This document shows, piece after piece, positions 24,458 to 32,127 of a stretch of DNA of 32,127 nucleotides (within the stretch, counting starts at the first letter, position 1; each line of letters starts with the position of its first letter). A program made the translations under genes and the position numbers. Below the pieces are notes generated by a model. That model ran no database searches, had not been told where the DNA came from, and worked only from the letters and a program-made list of their open reading frames with translations. Source of the DNA: an uncultured Collinsella sp. (GTDB lineage Bacteria > Actinomycetota > Coriobacteriia > Coriobacteriales > Coriobacteriaceae); contig USQQ01000019.1 in assembly GCA_900556875.1 (NCBI GenBank), forward strand, positions 1 to 32,127, read 5' to 3'.

Positions 24458-25486
24458 ATGGCCAACAAAATCACCCTCAAGCAGATCGCCCAGGAGGTGG
24501 GGCTTTCCCCCTCGTCGGTCTCGCTTGTTCTCAATAATCGGCCCTGTCGCATCTCGGAAGAAAACCGCAAGCTCATCAAAGAGGTCGCGGCGCGCAACCA
24601 CTATGTTCCCAACCAGATTGCGCGCAGCCTGGTCATGCGCGAGTCGCGCACGCTGGGCCTTATCGTCCCTAACATCGAGAGCCGCTTTTTTGCCTCGCTC
24701 GCCGGTAGCCTGGAAAAGCGCTGCCGCGAGGACGGCTATGCGCTCTTCATTACCAGCTCGGGCGGAAGCGCCGATGACGATCTGGAGCTGCTGCGCCAGC
24801 TGGTGACGCGCGGCGTTGATGGCGTCTTCCTGGTGGTGGGTGACGAGTTCTCCGATGATCGCGCCCTGCGCGAAGAAGTCAGCCACCTGCCCATCCCGGC
24901 CGTAATGGTCGACCGTGCCATTGAGGGGCTCGAGTGCGACAAGGTGATGTTCGACCACGAGATGGGCGGCTATATGGCCACCCGCTATCTGATCGAGCAA
25001 GGCCACCGCCGTATTGCCTGCCTGGTTAATGCCCGCCGTTCCAATACGGGTCGCAAGCGACTTGCCGGCTATGAGCGCGCGCTGCGCGAGGTTGGCCTGC
25101 CGATCGACGCGCGTTTGGAGTTTGAGAGCGAGTACTACATTCCGAGCGCATACGAGGCCTCGGAGGCAGTGCTCGCAACTGACGCCACTGCCGTGTTCGC
25201 AAGCTCAGATAACATTGCCCTCGGTTTGCTCAAGCGCTTACACGAGATGGGGAAGAGCATCCCGGGCGATATCTCGGTGGTGAGCTATGACAACTCGGCG
25301 GCCGACGTTCTCTTTGAGCCGGCGCTGACCGCGATTGAGCAGGACCCTGGTGTCCTTGCGGAGCATGCTTTTGGCTGCATGTCCAAGCGTCTTGCCGGTA
25401 GGGGCGGCAGGCGTGCCGAAGAGGTCGTTCTGGAGCCGGAGCTTATCGTTAAGGACAGCGTGCTCGAGCTTACTAAACACAACTAA
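24458..25486 (+). CDS. LacI-family transcriptional regulator
   Basis: 342 residues. The helix-turn-helix is at about 5-26 (LKQIAQEVGLSPSSVSLVLN), the hinge at about 45-60, and a periplasmic-binding-protein-like effector domain starts at TLGLIVPNIESRFFASL. SSDNIALGLLKRLHEMGKSIPGDI is the usual dimer-interface region. GGAAGGAG lies 6 nt before ATG. It is followed by xfp on the same strand, and LacI-style AAAACGTTTT palindromes lie in the gap. That makes phosphoketolase control its most probable job, with its own promoter as second target. The effector sugar or sugar phosphate is unknown. Confidence 0.92.
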   Translation: MANKITLKQIAQEVGLSPSSVSLVLNNRPCRISEENRKLIKEVAARNHYVPNQIARSLVMRESRTLGLIVPNIESRFFASLAGSLEKRCREDGYALFITSSGGSADDDLELLRQLVTRGVDGVFLVVGDEFSDDRALREEVSHLPIPAVMVDRAIEGLECDKVMFDHEMGGYMATRYLIEQGHRRIACLVNARRSNTGRKRLAGYERALREVGLPIDARLEFESEYYIPSAYEASEAVLATDATAVFASSDNIALGLLKRLHEMGKSIPGDISVVSYDNSAADVLFEPALTAIEQDPGVLAEHAFGCMSKRLAGRGGRRAEEVVLEPELIVKDSVLELTKHN

Positions 25487-25499
25487 ACACGTTTACCAA
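25484..25499 (+). promoter_or_regulatory. LacI-type operator overlapping the stop of the regulator gene
   Basis: TAAACACGTTTACCAA overlaps the TAA stop. It resembles the ACGTTT-centred LacI-family operator consensus and mirrors the site at 24378-24392. Confidence 0.45.
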
Positions 25500-25583
25500 T
25501 TTGCAGAGACCGAATGTGGAGCACCTGTGACAATCAACGCCGCAGGTGAATGTCGCGTTTTGCTAATCGATGGGATTGATAAG

Positions 25584-25620
25584 GGTGATAAAACGTTTTT
25601 TCACCATGATAAAACGTTTT
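25584..25620 (+). promoter_or_regulatory. Tandem LacI-type operators in the xfp promoter region
   Basis: GATAAAACGTTTT occurs at 25587-25599 and again at 25608-25620, 21 bp (two helical turns) apart. The first lies in a 22-bp near-perfect palindrome (25584-25605, GGTGA...TCACC). TTTGCTAA (25559-25566) and TTAGCAAA (25619-25626) form a further flanking inverted repeat. A TATACT -10-like box is at 25627-25632, so bound repressor would cover the promoter. Confidence 0.65.
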
Positions 25621-25690
25621 AGCAAATATACTGGTCCCAACGAAAGGTTGCCGTATTGGAGGGTGACCGCACAGCGAAGGGACATAAACA

Positions 25691-28219
25691 ATGGCTAAAA
25701 CACTGGGGACGCCGTGGCAAAAGCTGGGCCACGAGGTGCCGGCTTCCGAGCTCGAGGGCGTCGACCTGTATTGGCGCGCATCGAACTATCTGTCCGTCGG
25801 TCAGGTCTACCTTCGCTCTAACCCGCTAATGCGCCCCGACTTTGTCGACGAGAAAACCGGTGAGGTGCGCGACTTCGGTCGTCCGGACGTTAAGCACCGC
25901 CTGGTTGGCCACTGGGGCACCACGCCCGGCATCAACTTCCTGTTCGGTCACGTCAATCGACTGATCGCCGACCACAACCAGAATGCTATCTTCTTGATGG
26001 GCCCTGGTCACGGTGGCCCCGCCGGTACTGCTCAGTCGCTGCTCGACGGCACCTACCGCGAGATTCGCCCCGACATCACCAATGACGAGGCAGGCCTGCA
26101 GAAGTTCTTCCGCCAGTTCTCTTATCCCGGCGGCATCCCGAGCCACTTTGCGCCCGAGACGCCCGGTTCCATCCACGAGGGCGGCGAGCTCGGCTACACG
26201 CTCAGCCACGCTTACGGTGCCGTCATGGACAACCCGAGCCTGCTGGCCGTGGCCGTGGTGGGCGATGGCGAGTCCGAGACCGGTCCGCTCGCGACCTCTT
26301 GGCAGTCCAACAAGCTCGTGAACCCGGCAACCGACGGCATCGTCCTGCCGATCCTGCACCTCAACGGCTACAAGATCGCCAACCCCACCATCCTTGCCCG
26401 CGTGTCCGATGAGGAGCTCACCAAGTTCTTTGAGGGCATGGGCTATAAGCCGCACTTCTTTGTCGCCGGCTTTGACGACGAGAGCCACGCAAGCATTCAT
26501 GCGCGTTTCGCTGCCCTGTTTGAGCAGGTCTTTGACGAGATCTGTGACATCAAGGTCACCGCGCAGGCCCAGGCCGCCGCAGGCGAGACCGTGGTCCGCC
26601 CGGCCTACCCCATGATTGTGTTCCGTACGCCCAAGGGCTGGACTTGCCCCAAGCACATCGACGGCAAGAAGACCGAGGACTCCTGGCGCGCGCATCAGGT
26701 GCCGCTGGCGAGTGCCAAGGACACCCACGAGCACTTCCGCGTGCTGCGCGAGTGGCTGCGTTCCTACAAGCCCGAGGAGCTCTTTACGCCCGAGGGCCAG
26801 GTGCGCCCCGAGGTGACGGCCTTTATGCCGACCGGCGAGTTGCGCATCGGCGCCAACCCCAACGCGAACGGCGGTAAGGTGCGTCGCGAGCTCGAGCTGC
26901 CCGATATTCATGCCCACGAGGTCCCCGTCGCAACTAAGGGTCATGGCTGGGGCTCCACCGAGGCCGCCCGCGTCTTTGGTGAGTACACTGCCGACGTTCT
27001 GGCCAAGAACATGGATGACTTCCGCATCTTTGGTCCCGACGAGACCGCGTCCAACCGTCTGCAGGCTGCCTACAAGGTGACCAAGAAGCAGTGGGACGCC
27101 GGCTTCTACGAGGACGAGGCCAACGACGAGCTGCTGGCAGGCTCCGGTAAGGTCGTCGAGCAGCTGTCCGAGCACCAATGCGAGGGCTTCCTCGAGGCCT
27201 ACGTGCTCACTGGCCGTTCCGGCGTGTGGAGCTCCTACGAGAGCTTTGTCCATGTGGTCGACTCCATGGTCAACCAGCACTGCAAGTGGCTCGAGGCTAC
27301 CAAGCGCGAGATTCCGTGGCGTGCCCCCATCAGCGGCCTTAACATTTTGCTGTCGAGCCACGTCTGGCGTCAGGACCACAACGGCTTCTCGCATCAGGAC
27401 CCCGGCTTTATCGACCTGCTGCTCAACAAGGCCAACGACACGCACATCGTGAATGCCTACTATCCGGCCGACGCCAACATGGCCCTTGCCGTTGCCGAGC
27501 GCGTCTACCAGTCCACCGACTGCGTCAACGCCATCTTCTGCGGCAAGCAGCCTGCTCCGACCTTCCAGACGGTCGACGAGGCCAAGGCGGAGCTCGCCGA
27601 GGGCGTTGCGACCTGGGAGTGGGCATCGACCGCCGATTCGCTCGCCGAGGCCGATGTCGTGGTCGCCACCTGCGGCGACGTGCCGACGCTTGAGGCTCTG
27701 GCTGCAACCGACATGCTGCGCGAGCTGGGCATCAAGGTATGGTTCGTCAACGTGGTCGATCTGCTCAAGATCCAGAACGTCTGCGAGAACGACCAGGCTC
27801 TCAGCGACGAGCGCTGGGCTGAGCTGTTCGGCTGCGGCGAGAAGCCCGTCCTCTTCGCGTTCCACGCCTATGCCGGCACGATTCGCCGCCTGATCTGGAA
27901 CCGCCCCGGCCACGACGCCTTTCGCGTCCACGGTTACGAGGAGAAAGGCTCCACGACAACGCCGTTCGACATGCTGCGCCTGAACAACATGGACCGCTGG
28001 GCACTGGCCGCGGACGTGCTGCGCATGGTCGACGCCGACAAGTTTGCAGAGCAGATTGACGAGTGGGAGGCATTCCGCACCGAGGCCTTTGAGTTCGCGT
28101 GCAACGAGGGCTTCGATCACCCGGCCTTTACCGACTGGGTCTGGCCCGACGCCGCTGCCGCAACGGCAGCCGACGCCGCACTCTCCGCAACGCAGATGAC
28201 CGCGGGCGACAACGAGTAA
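25691..28219 (+). CDS. xfp: Xylulose-5-phosphate/fructose-6-phosphate phosphoketolase
   Basis: 842 residues; a thiamine-diphosphate enzyme that splits xylulose-5-P or fructose-6-P with phosphate to acetyl-phosphate and glyceraldehyde-3-P or erythrose-4-P. WRASNYLSVGQVYLRSNPL near 28-46, GPGHGGPAG near 103-111 and the cofactor motif GDGESETGPLATSW (191-204) are diagnostic, as is SSHVWRQDHNGFSHQDPGF in the second half. The length matches the family (about 800-825) apart from an Ala-rich C-terminal tail of about 20 residues. GAAGGGAC lies before ATG. It follows the LacI gene and its operators and ends at a giant hairpin. Which substrate is preferred cannot be told by eye. Confidence 0.96.
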   Translation: MAKTLGTPWQKLGHEVPASELEGVDLYWRASNYLSVGQVYLRSNPLMRPDFVDEKTGEVRDFGRPDVKHRLVGHWGTTPGINFLFGHVNRLIADHNQNAIFLMGPGHGGPAGTAQSLLDGTYREIRPDITNDEAGLQKFFRQFSYPGGIPSHFAPETPGSIHEGGELGYTLSHAYGAVMDNPSLLAVAVVGDGESETGPLATSWQSNKLVNPATDGIVLPILHLNGYKIANPTILARVSDEELTKFFEGMGYKPHFFVAGFDDESHASIHARFAALFEQVFDEICDIKVTAQAQAAAGETVVRPAYPMIVFRTPKGWTCPKHIDGKKTEDSWRAHQVPLASAKDTHEHFRVLREWLRSYKPEELFTPEGQVRPEVTAFMPTGELRIGANPNANGGKVRRELELPDIHAHEVPVATKGHGWGSTEAARVFGEYTADVLAKNMDDFRIFGPDETASNRLQAAYKVTKKQWDAGFYEDEANDELLAGSGKVVEQLSEHQCEGFLEAYVLTGRSGVWSSYESFVHVVDSMVNQHCKWLEATKREIPWRAPISGLNILLSSHVWRQDHNGFSHQDPGFIDLLLNKANDTHIVNAYYPADANMALAVAERVYQSTDCVNAIFCGKQPAPTFQTVDEAKAELAEGVATWEWASTADSLAEADVVVATCGDVPTLEALAATDMLRELGIKVWFVNVVDLLKIQNVCENDQALSDERWAELFGCGEKPVLFAFHAYAGTIRRLIWNRPGHDAFRVHGYEEKGSTTTPFDMLRLNNMDRWALAADVLRMVDADKFAEQIDEWEAFRTEAFEFACNEGFDHPAFTDWVWPDAAAATAADAALSATQMTAGDNE

Positions 28220-28241
28220 CATCCGGGACGGTCTCGCGCTG

Positions 28242-28324
28242 GGGCCGCCTCCGGGCGGGTGCCTTCCTCTGAGAAGTGGGCTTCGCGAACTTCTCAGAGG
28301 AAGGCACCCGCCCGGAGGCGGCCC
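28242..28324. repeat. Capped long hairpin, family B, copy 1
   Basis: Perfect 36-bp arms (28242-28277 and 28289-28324) with an 11-nt loop, GGGCTTCGCGA. The inner GAGAAGT/ACTTCTC and the loop are shared with copy 2; the rest of the stem is not. The element starts 23 nt after the xfp stop. There is no T tract on either side. Confidence 0.92.
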
Positions 28325-28360
28325 TCTCGACCGTTTCGATCTGCGGCGCTGATATTTTTT

Positions 28361-28431
28361 AATGTAATGGGGACTTGGCTGTTGCTGCCTTGTGGATCGT
28401 GCATCCAACTAGGGTCAGCCAAGATTACATT
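28361..28431. repeat. Imperfect hairpin between the two family B hairpins
   Basis: AATGTAAT pairs with ATTACATT (28361-28368, 28424-28431) and CTTGGCTG with CAGCCAAG (28374-28381, 28416-28423). A GGGGA bulge sits on one side, and a TGGAT/ATCCA mini-hairpin is in the loop. A T run precedes it. Confidence 0.7.
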
Positions 28432-28435
28432 GCCG

Positions 28436-28510
28436 GGGCCGGGGAGGCATACTCTGTTTTGAGAAGTTCGCGAAGCCCACTTCTCAAAACAGAGTATGCC
28501 TCCCCGGCCC
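28436..28510. repeat. Capped long hairpin, family B, copy 2
   Basis: Perfect 32-bp arms (28436-28467 and 28479-28510) with loop TCGCGAAGCCC, the exact reverse complement of the copy 1 loop. The conserved GAGAAGT/ACTTCTC adjoins the loop. The outer stem shares only GGGCCG with copy 1. The two copies therefore face each other around the central hairpin. Confidence 0.92.
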
Positions 28511-28630
28511 TCGCCGTGAACTCTTCCGCTGGGCGAGCCATAGACGCCGCGTACCGATAGAGTGAGGTGGCGGCTTGAAATTGGTGCTATATTCAGCTTG
28601 AGTTGTTTAATGCTAGTACGGGAGGCTGAT

Positions 28631-29119
28631 ATGGGGCTGTTCAAGAAGAAAAACCCGCAGGATGCCTTTGATCCCGATGTGTTTACCATCACGGATACGA
28701 TTTTGGACCCGCCGCGGTTTACATTTTTGCCGGCTATCTATCAGGATGCCACGCGCCGCAAGTGGGCCGTGCATCAGCGCGGCGGCGAGCCGAAGATTTT
28801 TGACTATGCGGACGTGTTGCAGTGCGAAGTGGCCGAGGCGGGCGATCCGGAGGCCGATGAAACGGTCTCTAAACAGGAATTTGCCCAGCGTATTCTGGCA
28901 AATCCCGCTAAGGCGGCAAAAATGAACGCTGCCAAGCGTAATATGTGTCTTGGTATGGGCGTTGTTGTGGCGGTTCAGACGGGAAAAGACGAGGTTTCCA
29001 AATTAGAGATTCCCGTTATGACCGACGAAGTCAAACGCGATTCAAGTCTATATAAGTCGTATCGGAATGTCGCCGAGAGGATCAAGGCCGAATTTGATGC
29101 CATGGGAGGGCTGGCCTAA
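28631..29119 (+). CDS. Conserved-looking small cytosolic protein of unknown function
   Basis: 162 residues from ATG 28631, with GGGAGG 6 nt upstream; the reading frame is open further upstream but without a site. There is no signal peptide or membrane segment. It begins MGLFKKK, has an aromatic/beta-rich first half (FTFLPAIYQDATRRKWAVHQ) and a helical Lys/Ala-rich middle, and ends in a helix SLYKSYRNVAERIKAEFDAM. The plan is loosely like the C-terminal part of DUF4428-type proteins, but I cannot assign a family. It lies 38 nt upstream of the first of two GntR genes and may be cotranscribed with them. Confidence 0.75.
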   Translation: MGLFKKKNPQDAFDPDVFTITDTILDPPRFTFLPAIYQDATRRKWAVHQRGGEPKIFDYADVLQCEVAEAGDPEADETVSKQEFAQRILANPAKAAKMNAAKRNMCLGMGVVVAVQTGKDEVSKLEIPVMTDEVKRDSSLYKSYRNVAERIKAEFDAMGGLA

Positions 29120-29157
29120 TTTTGGCGGCATACGTTTCTGAATGAGGAGTCTGTGCA

Positions 29158-29925
29158 ATGGCAGGCGAATCTTATGCAATTCCCCCCAAAGATCGTGCTG
29201 TCGAGGGAATTCTTTGGTATATCCAGCACCATCAGCTTGCCGGCGGCGATCGCCTGCCGGCCGAGCGCGTGCTGTGCGAAGAGATCGGCGTTTCGCGTAC
29301 GGCGTTGCGCGCTGGTATCACGCGGCTCATCTCGTGTGGAACGCTCGAGAGCCGTCGCGGATCGGGTACGTATTTGTGTCCTCCTAAGCCGCTGAACATC
29401 TTCCAGGAAACGTATAACTTTTCCGATGCTGTGCGGACTGCCGGCCTGCATCCCTCTTCTCGTCTGGTTTCCACCGAGACCATCGAGGTGGATAAGACGC
29501 TTGCCGACAAGCTTGGGGTGGCTGTAGGTGCTCCTTTGCTCCGCATGCAGCGCGTTCGACTTATTGAGGGAGAGCCGGCGTCAATCGAGACGGCTCACGT
29601 TAACCTGTCTCTGTGCCCCGCGCTTCCCGATCACGATTTTGAGTGTGAGAGCCTTTACGATGTCTTGCTCAAAGAAGGTGGCGTGCGCGTTGAGCATGGA
29701 CGTGAGCATATCTCCATCTCGCGTTTGAACGCCGAAGAGGCCGAGTTGCTCCAGCAAGAAGAGGGAACGCCGGTGTTTTATGAGAGCACGATCGAATTTG
29801 ATAAGGACATGCGTTTTGTGGAGCATTGCAAATCGGTGATTTTGCCCACAAAGTTCCGCTTTGCCGATAACGGCGAAAAGAACGGCATGAGGAGCGTGGC
29901 AGGTGAACAATGGCTGAAACAGTAG
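29158..29925 (+). CDS. GntR/HutC-family regulator (first of tandem pair)
   Basis: 255 residues. The winged helix lies at about 10-75 (LPAERVLCEEIGVSRTALRAG), then a UTRA domain at about 90-240 with LRMQRVRLIEGEPASIETAHV. GAGGAG is 8 nt before ATG. Its last 16 nt overlap the start of the next GntR gene, so the two regulators are translationally coupled. UTRA regulators of this kind respond to sugar phosphates or amino-acid derivatives. Neighbouring SIS genes suggest an amino-sugar or Amadori-product ligand. Confidence 0.88.
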   Translation: MAGESYAIPPKDRAVEGILWYIQHHQLAGGDRLPAERVLCEEIGVSRTALRAGITRLISCGTLESRRGSGTYLCPPKPLNIFQETYNFSDAVRTAGLHPSSRLVSTETIEVDKTLADKLGVAVGAPLLRMQRVRLIEGEPASIETAHVNLSLCPALPDHDFECESLYDVLLKEGGVRVEHGREHISISRLNAEEAELLQQEEGTPVFYESTIEFDKDMRFVEHCKSVILPTKFRFADNGEKNGMRSVAGEQWLKQ

Positions 29926-30623
29926 ATGCCACCCCGGTTTATATGCGCATTCGACGCCGTATCGAGGAGCGTGTCGAGCGCGGTATATATCCCACGGGTT
30001 CCATGATTCCGTCCGAAAAAGACCTCGCCGAGGAATTTGATACGACGCGCTTGACCATCCGAAGCGCTGTCGATGAGCTGGTTCGGCGTGGGCAAATTCG
30101 ACGCGTCCGCGGAAAGGGCGCGTTTGTGGCACAGAAAGTGCCCGTTGCCTACGAGCGAACGAGAGGCTTTCGCGAATCGGTTCGTACTTCGGGCGGCGAG
30201 CCGTCCGTCCGCACCCTCACGCGTTCCAAGCGTTATGCGGGTCCATATTATGCCAACCTGTTTGGCATTGCCGAGGACGATTTGCTGTATTCGATTCGGC
30301 GTTTGAACTGCGTCAACGGCGATCCCGTATCGATTGAGATGGCGTTCATCCCGTGCCTGCTGTTTCCCACAATCGAAGATATTGACGTGTCGGTCTTCAG
30401 TTTGTACGAGACCTATGAGATGTTGGGCCGAAAGCCGGTCATGGCACAGGAAAAGCTCGATATCGAAGCACTGGGCGCGCGAGATGCCGGCCTGCTTGGA
30501 CTGGAGCAGGGCGATCTTGCCTTGACGCTTGAGTGCGTGAGCTTCGATGCGAGCGGCCAGGCAATCGAGTACGTCAAGTCGTTTAACCGCGGCGATGCGG
30601 GTGGATATACCTATACGTACTAG
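29910..30623 (+). CDS. GntR/HutC-family regulator (second of tandem pair)
   Basis: 237 residues. The winged helix is at about 8-75 (IPSEKDLAEEFDTTRLTIRS, then RRVRGKGAFVA) and the UTRA domain at about 90-230. It is clearly homologous to the preceding protein but diverged well beyond a recent duplication. It starts inside the preceding gene (16-nt overlap). Direct and inverted repeats containing GTATCAAA lie in the 194-nt gap before the SIS gene and are candidate binding sites for one or both regulators. Confidence 0.88.
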   Translation: MAETVDATPVYMRIRRRIEERVERGIYPTGSMIPSEKDLAEEFDTTRLTIRSAVDELVRRGQIRRVRGKGAFVAQKVPVAYERTRGFRESVRTSGGEPSVRTLTRSKRYAGPYYANLFGIAEDDLLYSIRRLNCVNGDPVSIEMAFIPCLLFPTIEDIDVSVFSLYETYEMLGRKPVMAQEKLDIEALGARDAGLLGLEQGDLALTLECVSFDASGQAIEYVKSFNRGDAGGYTYTY

Positions 30624-30747
30624 CTGGTTTTTTGCATAACGGGCTGAAAATCTGACGGAATTTTGATTCGTTGAGCAGACTGCATATACAACCTTACATG
30701 GCTCAAAATCGACCGTTCGCCGATGGAGATAAATTAATCGACAAAGA

Positions 30748-30796
30748 GGTATCAAAAAGCCGTAACCTGTAACTGTGATTGGTATCAAATACTAAT
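30748..30796 (+). promoter_or_regulatory. Candidate GntR operators upstream of the SIS gene
   Basis: GGTATCAAA occurs at 30748-30756 and again inside the palindrome ATTGGTATCAAATACTAAT (30778-30796), which ends 21 nt before the SIS start. The position near the translation start fits a repressor site. The binding protein is inferred from adjacency. Confidence 0.5.
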
Positions 30797-30817
30797 GATT
30801 TGTTACGAGGTGAGACG

Positions 30818-31933
30818 ATGAAGATGCTCGATTACGTTCAGCTTGCCCATGTGCGTATGGGGGAGAACCTCGAGCGTTCGTCTGAGCTGGTAGCGCAGCT
30901 CGTTGATATTTTCCAGTCCGGTTCTTTTGACGCGCTGCGCATCGTTGCTTCGGGTTCGTCGCGCCATGCCGCCGATTGCGCCCGCGATTACCTGCAAGAT
31001 GCCCTGCAAATGCAGGTGTCCGTTGTGACGCCCGAGGCCTTCGTCGATTTTGAACACACCTATCCGCAGCATGCGCTCAACATCGCCGTTTCGCAGAGCG
31101 GCTATTCGACCAATACGATTGCGGCGCTTGATTACATACGCGCGCACGATATGGCTGCAGTTGCGCTCACGGCAAACGTCGAGGCACCCATCAAGGAACA
31201 CGCTGACATCGTTCTTGACTACGGTGTGGGTGTCGAGTCGGTGGACTTTGTGACTCTGGGCGTCGAGGTTCTCGTTGAGTATCTGGTGCTCTTTGGTATT
31301 TACTGTGGTCAGGCGCGCGGAACGATTGACGCCAAGGGCGTTGCCCAGCGTCTTGACGACCTGCGCGAGGCTATCCAGGCTAATGCCGCGATGTACAAGA
31401 CCGCCGAGGCATATGTCCAAGACCGCATGCTCGAGCTTTCTGAGCACATGCCCGCCATGGTTGTCGGCAACGGCCCCAACTACGGTGTTGCCGAGGAGGC
31501 AGCGCTCAAGCTGAGCGAGACCATCAAGATTCCTGCCATGCATCACGAAGGCGAGGAGTTCGTCCACGGTCCCGAGATGCAGATCGTTCCGGGCTATCTG
31601 GTGTTTATTGTCGACGATCCGCAGGGGTCGGAGCGTCTTGCGAATATCGCCGATGCGCTATCGAACGTTACGACAAAAACGGTGCTGCTCACGGCCCATC
31701 CCAGGGGTAGGGCTCACGAGGTTGCGGTGCCTCAGGTGGCTCCGCTGCTCAGCGCGATTCCCAATCTTGTGTTCTTCCAGACGATTGCGGCAATCATCGC
31801 CGAGCGTCTGAAGTCATGGGACGTGCACCCGTATCTCGATGCCGTCTCCAAGCAAATGGAGGTCAAGGCAGAGGGCTACGAAGAGTCAGTCAATGCGCTT
31901 AAGGCCAAAGCGGCTGAGTGTTACGGAATGTAA
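30818..31933 (+). CDS. Double-SIS-domain sugar-phosphate isomerase/deglycase-like protein
   Basis: 371 residues. Two SIS domains related to the isomerase half of glucosamine-6-phosphate synthase, AgaS and fructoselysine-6-phosphate deglycase: the first has SGSSRHAAD (45-53) and SQSGYSTNT (92-100), the second GNGPNYGVAEEAALKLSET and HHEGEEFVHGP. No glutaminase domain is present, so it does not make glucosamine-6-P from glutamine. GAGGTGA is 5 nt before ATG 30818. A second SIS-type gene follows and two GntR genes precede it. A role in amino-sugar or Amadori-compound breakdown is likely, but the exact substrate cannot be read. Confidence 0.85.
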   Translation: MKMLDYVQLAHVRMGENLERSSELVAQLVDIFQSGSFDALRIVASGSSRHAADCARDYLQDALQMQVSVVTPEAFVDFEHTYPQHALNIAVSQSGYSTNTIAALDYIRAHDMAAVALTANVEAPIKEHADIVLDYGVGVESVDFVTLGVEVLVEYLVLFGIYCGQARGTIDAKGVAQRLDDLREAIQANAAMYKTAEAYVQDRMLELSEHMPAMVVGNGPNYGVAEEAALKLSETIKIPAMHHEGEEFVHGPEMQIVPGYLVFIVDDPQGSERLANIADALSNVTTKTVLLTAHPRGRAHEVAVPQVAPLLSAIPNLVFFQTIAAIIAERLKSWDVHPYLDAVSKQMEVKAEGYEESVNALKAKAAECYGM

Positions 31934-31993
31934 GCGGGTTTTGATGCCCGTTGGCATGGGGGATGTGGAGACAACCCCAGAAAGGAGAGACAA

Positions 31994-32127
31994 ATGAAGG
32001 AAACCGAGAAGATCGAGATCATGCATTTCGACCAGGAGGGCTATCTCGAGGACGGTAAGGCGCTCTACGAGACCGGCAAGAAGATGACCGCGCTCGCCGA
32101 CAAGGTCGCCGACGAGGGCTACGACGC
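31994..32127 (+). CDS. Partial gene, probable second SIS-domain protein (cut by window end)
   Basis: AAAGGAGAGA precedes ATG 31994; 44 codons are visible before the window ends. The N-terminus, with FDQEGYLEDGKALYETGKK followed by a helix and GYD, is like the leading helix of FrlB/AgaS-type SIS proteins, ahead of the first nucleotide-like fold. Only 60 nt separate it from the preceding SIS gene, so the two form an operon. The family call rests on this short piece and on context. Confidence 0.5.
   Translation, partial: MKETEKIEIMHFDQEGYLEDGKALYETGKKMTALADKVADEGYD

Noticed and set aside
25826..28408. Long open frame antisense to xfp
   Set aside because: It is a shadow of the phosphoketolase gene, runs through the family B hairpin and shows no domain signature.

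Overview
The window reads as a chromosomal segment of a high-GC, saccharolytic, anaerobic-type actinobacterium. The best fit is a gut Coriobacteriia member close to Collinsella. That placement is inferred from the GC-rich coding sequence, Tat/lipobox exports, phosphoketolase, maltodextrin genes and REP-like repeats; no rRNA or other taxonomic marker is present. About 19 protein genes and one tRNA-Gln are supported.

Layout. 1-464: part of a palindromic repeat, then the promoter and structured leader of cstA. 465-2354: cstA, a carbon-starvation-type transporter, with its own terminator. 2538-4730: an orphan JetD-like (DUF2220/Toprim) protein with a winged-helix-like N-terminus and a long charged linker, ending at a giant hairpin. 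4876-5608: no convincing gene; it holds a 230-bp element with terminal inverted repeats, a REP-like palindrome and two GC-rich repeats carrying tRNA T-arm-like sequence. 5609-10355 (minus strand): tRNA-Gln, a peptidoglycan-binding pseudo-amidase resembling CwlM, a polyprenyl diphosphate synthase, and a PTS IIC-IIB transporter fused to a HAD phosphatase. 10580-11299: a TreR-like GntR regulator divergent from the PTS gene. 11606-15971: a complete sugar ABC importer operon (lipoprotein, two permeases, MsmX/UgpC-type ATPase). 16110-16330: three tandem palindromic repeats. 16428-20329 (minus): malQ then glgP. 20550-21611 (minus): galE. 21878-23083: a Tat-exported coiled-coil peptidoglycan hydrolase, followed by a second giant hairpin. 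23312-24274 (minus): murB. 24458-28219: a LacI regulator and phosphoketolase xfp, followed by paired giant hairpins. 28631-30623: a small unknown protein and two overlapping HutC-type GntR regulators. 30818 to the end: two SIS-domain sugar-phosphate genes, the second cut by the window edge.

How it fits together. The central 15 kb looks like a starch/maltodextrin and glucose-disaccharide module: import by ABC and PTS, then breakdown by 4-alpha-glucanotransferase and glycogen phosphorylase. A TTGTTTAAACAA-like motif recurs upstream of the PTS gene, the GntR gene, the ABC operon and malQ, which suggests one TreR-like regulon. Xfp sends sugar phosphates to acetyl-phosphate and is probably controlled by the adjacent LacI protein through AAAACGTTTT operators. 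The right-end SIS/GntR genes resemble amino-sugar or Amadori-product (fructoselysine-type) catabolism.

The most unusual feature is a set of very long, perfect hairpins placed after genes. Within a family the cap is conserved between copies, but the 31-36 bp stems are unrelated between copies and perfectly self-complementary within each copy. Two unrelated cap families show this architecture here. It is the opposite of ordinary REP elements and suggests an element or process that makes inverted copies of its flanking DNA.
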